Shown: positions 58,783-64,000 of the stretch, in pieces | Numbering within the stretch: position 1 is the stretch's first letter | Layout of the letters: each line of letters begins with the position of its first letter | Assembly: GCF_000090795.2 (NCBI RefSeq) | Contig: NW_003546255.1 | Coordinates: forward strand, 565,938-629,937 | From: Amphimedon queenslandica | Taxonomy: Eukaryota > Porifera > Demospongiae > Haplosclerida > Niphatidae | Direction of reading: 5' to 3' | DNA length: 64,000 nucleotides | Translations under genes and position numbers: made by a program | The notes under the pieces: generated by a model | Seen by the model: only the letters and a program-made list of their open reading frames with translations | Database searches by the model: none | What the model was told of the DNA's origin: nothing

Positions 58783-60256
58783 AAGAGATAGAGTAGTTAA
58801 GAGAGAAATAAAGGAAGAAGAAATGAAGGAAAGATAAGGAAGGAAAACAAATAAAACAGAAAGTAAAAAAGGAAAAGAAAAGGACAGATAGTCAGCTAGA
58901 CTACATGTACATATATGTAATATACATAACAAAAAAACCCAAGCCAACACCTATAATGGTAATGACACAAGCTGTACAAAAAACACATGCAACAAAAACA
59001 ATAGGTGAGAGAAAAAAATATGTGGGGGGAGTATGATAATAATTAGACTATGGTATATACACATGATCAATGAGCAGTGGAATATGTGAGTAAACCAGCT
59101 CATAACACGAATGAGTCCCACATGATGAAGAATTTCATTAAACGTGTATGAAAACAAGCTATCCAGGCCAGCCAAAACAAAGGGCTGAAAAGCTATAAGT
59201 CAAAGTATTTCTAATAGGTAATCCAAATCAGTGTGTGTGTAACAGGGAGGCCACAGGAATTTAATTTCTGGTTAGGTAGTGAGTGAAATGGTGACAGGTG
59301 ATGCAGTGTGTTGATTTGGGATGGCTTTCCTTTGGATGCAAAGGCTGTAATAGGAGCTAATTGACACTACCAATTATCATATACTAGGCGCCAGAGGGAG
59401 AGAGAGAGAGAGGGAGAGGAGAGTGAGAGAGAGGAATAGAGAGAGAGAGGGGGAGAGAGAGAAGGCATTTATGTATACAGAAAACACCATTGGCTGTGTA
59501 AAGAATCAAATTCCTTAAAAAGGAGTGGCTACAAAAAACTTAGTGCACGTACACATAAATGTGATATGAAAGATACAAGTACTAAAAGTATATGTACTCA
59601 TACAAAACCCTACAGAGCCATTCATTCACATAATGTACACGACCACATAGGGATAATATTGAATCTACTGTATGGTGTATCAATAAGGCATAAAGGAATC
59701 ATGACAGCATATCTTACATATTTCTCTTTGGCTGTCCAGGCTCCTTTCTCTTCCTTCCTCTCTTTGAGTTTGAGTCTCTGTATGGCTGACCGAGGCTCGC
59801 GTGGTAACTTGCAGACTCTTTCCTGAACCTCTCTTTGTCGTCCTCCGACATCTTTTGAAACCGAGACTTCTCGTCATCTTTGAGTTCTTTCCAAAGAGAG
59901 GAACACTCTTTAGAGAAAGCTGTGAATTCGACGGGGACTCCGTGACGACGATAATACTCTCTCCTCTCTTGTACAAAGAAAGCATACGGGGTCATACGAC
60001 CTCGGGGACGTGACCTGTCTTTCCCGGGGGGCACGGCATTGAGAGGTGAAATTTGACCCCCGGGGAGGGAAAGGGGCTGAGCATTATTTGACAATACTAG
60101 GGGAGGTGCCGGCGATGAATTTTGTACGGGGGCAAGGTGGGGCTGATGGGGGGAGACGTTGACAGGATTTTGAGGGACAGAAGGCCTATGCTGCTGGGGA
60201 GGGGGAGGAGGCTGCTGCTGTTGGATGTATTGTTGTATGTCCCTGTAAACTGGCTG
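53805..60256 (-). CDS. Three-HMG-box protein (HMGB/DSP1-like), 5' end in assembly gap
   Basis: Exons read leftwards: (gap)60256-59718, 58707-58548, 57236-56998, 54063-53805, phases in agreement. HMGB proteins bend DNA and help assemble chromatin and transcription complexes. A Gln/Pro-rich N-terminal stretch (QQYIQQQQPPPPPQQ) precedes box 1 (MTPYAFFVQERREYYRR, SSLWKELKDDEKSRF), closest to an HMGB A-box; box 2 follows (KRNMCAFLHFCAEKRPKLR, AWKVMTPDQKRPYEDMA); then a Gly/Ala linker and box 3 (KRNMSAFMFYSKAKRPHLR, QWKIMSPSEKKQFDDMA). Both later boxes are preceded by the same basic leader R(K)RK-x-P-x-x-PKRNM and an intron in the same phase, so they look like an internal duplication. The tail is short, without the acidic C-terminus of vertebrate HMGB1. 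The start codon is missing in the N-run. Confidence 0.85.
55517..55691. repeat. (GA)n/(GACA)n purine tract
   Basis: 175 bp of GA with periodic GACA interruptions in the largest intron of the HMG-box gene. Long open frames on both strands here are artefacts of the repeat. Confidence 0.95.
56951..56990. repeat. ACATGT/TGTACA palindromic run
   Basis: Almost continuous TACATG repeats immediately downstream (on the minus strand) of the exon 56998-57236 donor. Another lies at 56795-56817. Confidence 0.7.
57241..57310. repeat. (GA)n microsatellite
   Basis: GA run adjoining the acceptor of the HMG exon 56998-57236, supplying its polypyrimidine tract on the minus strand. Confidence 0.95.
57590..57650 (+). 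repeat. Remnant of the ~180-bp repeat
   Basis: CACTTATGCTGTGC followed by GAAAGTTTGAGCCGGTTC matches the central part of the repeat unit; flanks are not recognisable. Confidence 0.5.
57976..58085. repeat. (GA)n tract with GGGA interruptions
   Basis: About 110 bp of purines in an intron of the HMG-box gene. Confidence 0.95.
58709..58778. repeat. (GA)n microsatellite
   Basis: Adjoins the acceptor of HMG exon 58548-58707, the same placement as at 57241. Confidence 0.95.
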
Positions 60257-60590
60257 NNNNNNNNNNNNNNNNNNNNNNNNNNNNNNNNNNNNNNNNNNNN
60301 NNNNNNNNNNNNNNNNNNNNNNNNNNNNNNNNNNNNNNNNNNNNNNNNNNNNNNNNNNNNNNNNNNNNNNNNNNNNNNNNNNNNNNNNNNNNNNNNNNNN
60401 NNNNNNNNNNNNNNNNNNNNNNNNNNNNNNNNNNNNNNNNNNNNNNNNNNNNNNNNNNNNNNNNNNNNNNNNNNNNNNNNNNNNNNNNNNNNNNNNNNNN
60501 NNNNNNNNNNNNNNNNNNNNNNNNNNNNNNNNNNNNNNNNNNNNNNNNNNNNNNNNNNNNNNNNNNNNNNNNNNNNNNNNNNNNNNNNNN
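60257..60590. other. Assembly gap (334 N)
   Basis: Ns interrupt the 5' coding exon of the HMG-box gene. Open frames that run through this gap have no meaning. Confidence 0.99.
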
Positions 60591-62470
60591 CAAGTAAAGT
60601 GGACGGACAGCATAAGGACACAAAAATGAGAAAGAAAGGGAGAGAGAGATGATTAAAAATAATAGTTTTGAGGACTTTGGAAGTGACGTGAAGTAAAGAA
60701 AAGCAAAACGGCTATCACTAAAACAGTAACATATACACACATCAGACAATATTGTTGATTGTTTAAGATTTTAGACATTTGACCTCTACAACTCAAACGG
60801 ATCAACAGCTTTTATTTAAGCTAGGGGCCTCCCTCTCTCTCCCCTTCTCTCTTGCTCATACGAATTGAAAAAACCTTCCCAAAGCATAGACCTATATGGC
60901 ACACAAATTGAGCATAAGCAGTTATACATACATGTACATGTACAGCACTTATAAGCTGGTGTGGTGAGTATATAAAATAGCTGGCAATGTTTTCTTTGGT
61001 GGCCCATAAGGATAATATAAGGAGGACATCATAATGTAGTGCCAGTACTGCTGTACTTGGCCAGTATTGGGTGGCAATAGCATAAACAAGTGAGTAATTA
61101 GGCTTTCAGAGTTGTACACTGAAAGCTATACTGCCCATCTGTAATGGGCTAAGTACTGCTGGAGGCGTGTTGGTTGGCTTAAGCGTCGTGGACAGAGAGC
61201 CACTAAAAACAGATGCTGCCACGCGCTCTGTCATTAGGGATCAGAGAAGGCAAATATAGCCCAGAGGCTAAAATATGGGCAATTAGCGCCTTCTCGAGGA
61301 AAGAGGGTGAGAGAGACTAGGGGAAGGAGGCACTAGACTCAAACAACAAGCTTCTCAAGTGGTTCTTTCCTGCAGGCTAAAGCCACGGGGTCTTTCTTCC
61401 AGGGCGCCATGAAGCCAAAGGCAGCCAATTTTGGGATGTCACGAGCGCTTATCGCTTGCAACAAAAGGCAAAATCCTACAGCCTTCTCCCGAGGGACTAG
61501 AATCCTTGCTTTGCTTCTCATCTTTCTCGCGAGAGAAGCATAAGAGCCTCTCCTTTTGCACAAGACACAAAAAAGACTTAGTTTTATTTTATAATGCACA
61601 AATAATATCCGCGTGCATGGTGTGGTTAAAAGAAGAAGATGGTCACCTGGTAAACCCTGTATTTCGGCAGGGCGATAGTAAGAAGCGAGCCTGTCCGACT
61701 CCATCATGTGTAGTAGTAAGTACGGATTCTCTGCTCCTCCTGGGCGGCTATACAGATTCACACTCTCTATACACGGCTGTACAGGGAAAGTACACAGTGA
61801 GAGAAGGCTTTCCTGGCTGTATACTGTAATATGACTCGTTGCCCTTTATTACGACAGTATTAATATTACAGAGTCAAAGGAAATATACACACACTAATGG
61901 AGTGGAGTTTAGAGCGTCAGAATGACCACGAGGTTTCCGGATCCGCAGCTTTTCTTCCGCTGCGCATGCGTATGCTGCAGTGCCGCTAAACCGTATCCCC
62001 TAGTGTTATGTGTATATAATTGTAAAAGTTTCTATATCACTATCAGAGCCCCAAAGGTTTTATTTTTCCCAAATGAATTACAATGTTTAATAACAAACCA
62101 GAAATCAATCAGTACAAGACTACACAGCATTAATCTCAATTCAGTCGTCATATTGCAGATAAAATAAAGTAGATTAGATCTAGTATGCAAAAGAGCATAT
62201 TCTGCTAAAATTTCAGCTTCAATTTAAGACAAAAAGCAGTCGAAAAAAGAAAAGGCGTCATCACAAAAAATTAAAGCAAATCCAAGACTAGTAATCAGGC
62301 AAACAAAAAACAAGTTAAATAATCAAGGAAATCATGTAATTCTCAACTTCAGTATAGTAATACATGTAGCGGATATGTTTGATCCTTTGGATCAAAATGT
62401 ATCATCAGCTCTGGCAGGGAGCAACCAGCAAATTAAGTTTCATTTACACTTCATTATAAAAATACAATAC
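60591..62470. other. Upstream region of the HMG-box gene and 3' flank of CCDC134
   Basis: The part from about 61140 to 61990 is richer in CpG than the rest of the window and probably contains the HMG-box promoter and 5' UTR. An open frame of 140 codons on the minus strand (61339-61761) resembles nothing I know and may be UTR. The part from 62160 to 62470 is AT-rich and likely the CCDC134 3' UTR. Confidence 0.45.
61935..61972. promoter_or_regulatory. Possible ETS and NRF1 sites in a CpG-rich promoter
   Basis: TTTCCGGAT (ETS core on the minus strand), TCTTCCGC (second ETS-like core) and TGCGCATGCGTA at 61961-61972 (near match to the NRF1 palindrome) occur within 40 bp. This combination is typical of housekeeping promoters in animals; use here is inferred. 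Confidence 0.35.
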
Positions 62471-63923
62471 TCATAGCTCATTCCTTGTTCTTAACTTTGG
62501 TCCCTTTTTAAATTTCTTGCTCTTAGTCTTGAGCTTTATCTTCACGAAAGTCCAACAATTAAAATAATATCTTACATCAACTTTATGCCTTACTTTAATG
62601 TCAGGATCTTCAGATGACTTTCGGAAGGGATTTTCGTACTCTGGATCTTCAGGAATGAGCCCAATCTCCTGTGACATCTGTTAAAAAGCAATGGGAATAA
62701 ATAAAGTACATATAGGCTAAAGTGTGGCTAATTTTTGTACCAGATATAGCTGAGTTGAATGATGGCCTGTGAAAAGAAACGTCGAATTCTGACAAAACTC
62801 CATTCCCCATTTAAATAATGGGACCCAGTCTTTCTTGTGTCTTTTGTAAACCTACAGGAATTGATAGGAATTAGTTTTTGAGATGATTATAGAAATAATA
62901 ATTGCTTACATCTTTAGTTATGTCTGGCAGTCTTAATAAAACGTCACCAAAAAATGGAATGCTTTCCAGCACAACACCAAGAGCTAAACAAAAAGAAAGG
63001 ATTCATAACATGCAATTGGTTTTAGCTAAATGCATGTGTATTTGTCAAGAAGTTCAAAAAATGGCTCCAAAATTACTCCCAATTTTTATTGCATTTTCTG
63101 ATACATATTGATCTACTTATGCTATGTAGAAAGTTTGAGCCAATTCTGACTTCAATTTTTCAAGTTATGGCCATTTTAAGAAATGGGCCAATTTTTGAAA
63201 AAATCCCTGTACTATAGCCCATGGTTTTTTCCGAAAAATGGCTCCGCAATCCCCCCCAATTTTTATTACATTTTCTCATACATATTAATGTACTTATGCT
63301 ATGTAGAAAGTTTGAGCCAATTCCGACTTCAATTTTTCAAGTTATGGCCATTTTAAGAAATGGGCCAATTTTTGAAAAAAATCCCTGTACTATAGCCCAT
63401 GGTTTTTTCCAAAAAATGGCTCCGCAATCCCCCCCAATTTTTATTACATTTTCTCATACATATTGATGTACTTATGCTATGTGGAAAGTTTGAATGAATT
63501 TCGACTTGAATTTTTAAAGTTATGGCCATTTTAAAAATATGCTTTTTTTGAAAAGTTCCCCTATAGAAAAGCATATAGCCCATGAAAAATGGCTCCGAAA
63601 TCACCTCCAAGTTTTATTAATTTTTTGATATTATACCCTTCAATCCAAATGATACAAAATTGCATTTATTACCTTCTTGCATGTTTTTATCAGTAGGAAA
63701 AGGTGAAGATTGAGGAATATAGTTAGCTTTCTCAAGCTTTTCTTTGGAATCCTTCATTGCCTGATAAATGATAGATTTAATACATGCACAATAATGCTTA
63801 CAGGGAATATGGTTTCTCCCAGTATCTCCACCATCTTGTATTGCTTGGCATAGTCATTTAGATGGAGTATTTTCTCAGCTGTCTCTATATGCTCTCGCCT
63901 TTTAGCAGCAAACAAGCTTTTGT
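62471..63923 (-). CDS. CCDC134: CCDC134 homolog, 5' end outside or not found
   Basis: Exons 63923-63802, 63760-63673, 62983-62910, 62851-62741 and 62677-62471 agree in phase; the signal-peptide exon is not visible before the window end. CCDC134 is a small secretory-pathway protein reported to act in ER protein handling and MAPK signalling. Seen: FAAKRREHIETAEKILHLND, SPFPTDKNMQEALG, IPFFGDVLLRLPDITKD, KKDWVPLFKWGMEFC, MSQEIGLIPEDPEYENPFR and a basic end KKGPKLRTRNEL. The order matches vertebrate CCDC134 (FFGDVVLRFP, RWGISFC, MAQELG, KGP...SEL). The last four residues RNEL resemble a KDEL-type retrieval signal, as does QSEL in vertebrates. A 36-nt GT-AG segment in the last exon (about 62537-62572) could be a tiny in-frame intron. 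The intron 62984-63672 carries a repeat array. Confidence 0.88.
63050..63640 (+). repeat. ~180-bp tandem repeat array R8 (about 3-4 units)
   Basis: Units with CATATT(G/A)AT landmarks near 63104, 63284 and 63461, in an intron of CCDC134 and opposite to that gene's direction of transcription. Confidence 0.9.
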
Positions 63924-64000
63924 CTTTAAAGAGATTTTAAGGAACAATAACATCTATGCAATATTACATTTTTATATTGAGCTAGAGCTTAGGATACAGG

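Noticed and set aside
60097-60749. Frames of 174-187 codons across Ns
   Set aside because: Most of their length is assembly gap.
61339-61761. 140-codon minus-strand frame in the CpG-rich region
   Set aside because: No recognisable domain and no clear splice link to the HMG-box gene; more likely promoter/5' UTR sequence. Not called as a gene.

Overview
The window is animal DNA, most probably from a demosponge (Amphimedon-like). That is an inference from gene content and style: metazoan genes (ATRX, FCHSD-type F-BAR/SH3 adaptor, CCDC134, receptor tyrosine kinase, HMGB-like) lie close together, split by many introns of which a large share are only 40-60 bases, together with GH3 glycosidases and copper-only SOD repeats that I associate with sponges. 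All gene models here were built by hand from splice sites and reading phase; wherever exons could be summed, the total is a whole number of codons, with one informative exception (an extra A in the kinase gene). I saw no tRNA, rRNA or CRISPR.

Layout. 228-2651 (+): 3' part of an ATRX-type SNF2 ATPase. 3407-6513 (-): death domain + CARD-like + coiled-coil protein, convergent with ATRX. 6953-13496 (-): FCHSD-type F-BAR/double SH3 endocytic adaptor, 17 exons, diverging from 13862-14944 (+), an intronless porphobilinogen deaminase (HMBS). 15144-17096 and 17490-25265 (+): tandem pair of Ig-like receptors with matching ectodomain exons, the first ending in a short tail, the second carrying an FGFR-like tyrosine kinase. 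26535-34714 (-): one ten-exon gene that appears to join a signal peptide, four Cu/Zn-SOD-like domains (three with copper ligands), a transmembrane segment and a cytoplasmic scaffold with four SH3 domains, four WH2/GAB-like motifs, polyproline and tyrosine motifs. This is the most unusual object in the window. 36978-52467 (+): three tandem secreted GH3 glycosidase genes, each with 24 exons at identical phases, with clear gene conversion between them; a possible small membrane protein lies antisense between the second and third. 53805-60256+ (-): protein with three HMG boxes, interrupted by an assembly gap. 62471-63923+ (-): CCDC134.

A ~180-bp tandem repeat family occurs in eight arrays plus one remnant, seven of the arrays inside introns of five or more unrelated genes and in both orientations. 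Palindromic ACATGT/TGTACA clusters, long GA/CT tracts and (TAA)n microsatellites fill much of the remaining non-coding DNA. Two assembly gaps (46657-46666 and 60257-60590) cut exons.

The genes do not form one pathway. Several touch actin and membrane signalling (FCHSD, Ig-RTK, SH3 scaffold), and the SOD-SH3 receptor would, if confirmed, link extracellular superoxide/copper chemistry to an endocytic or actin adaptor platform.
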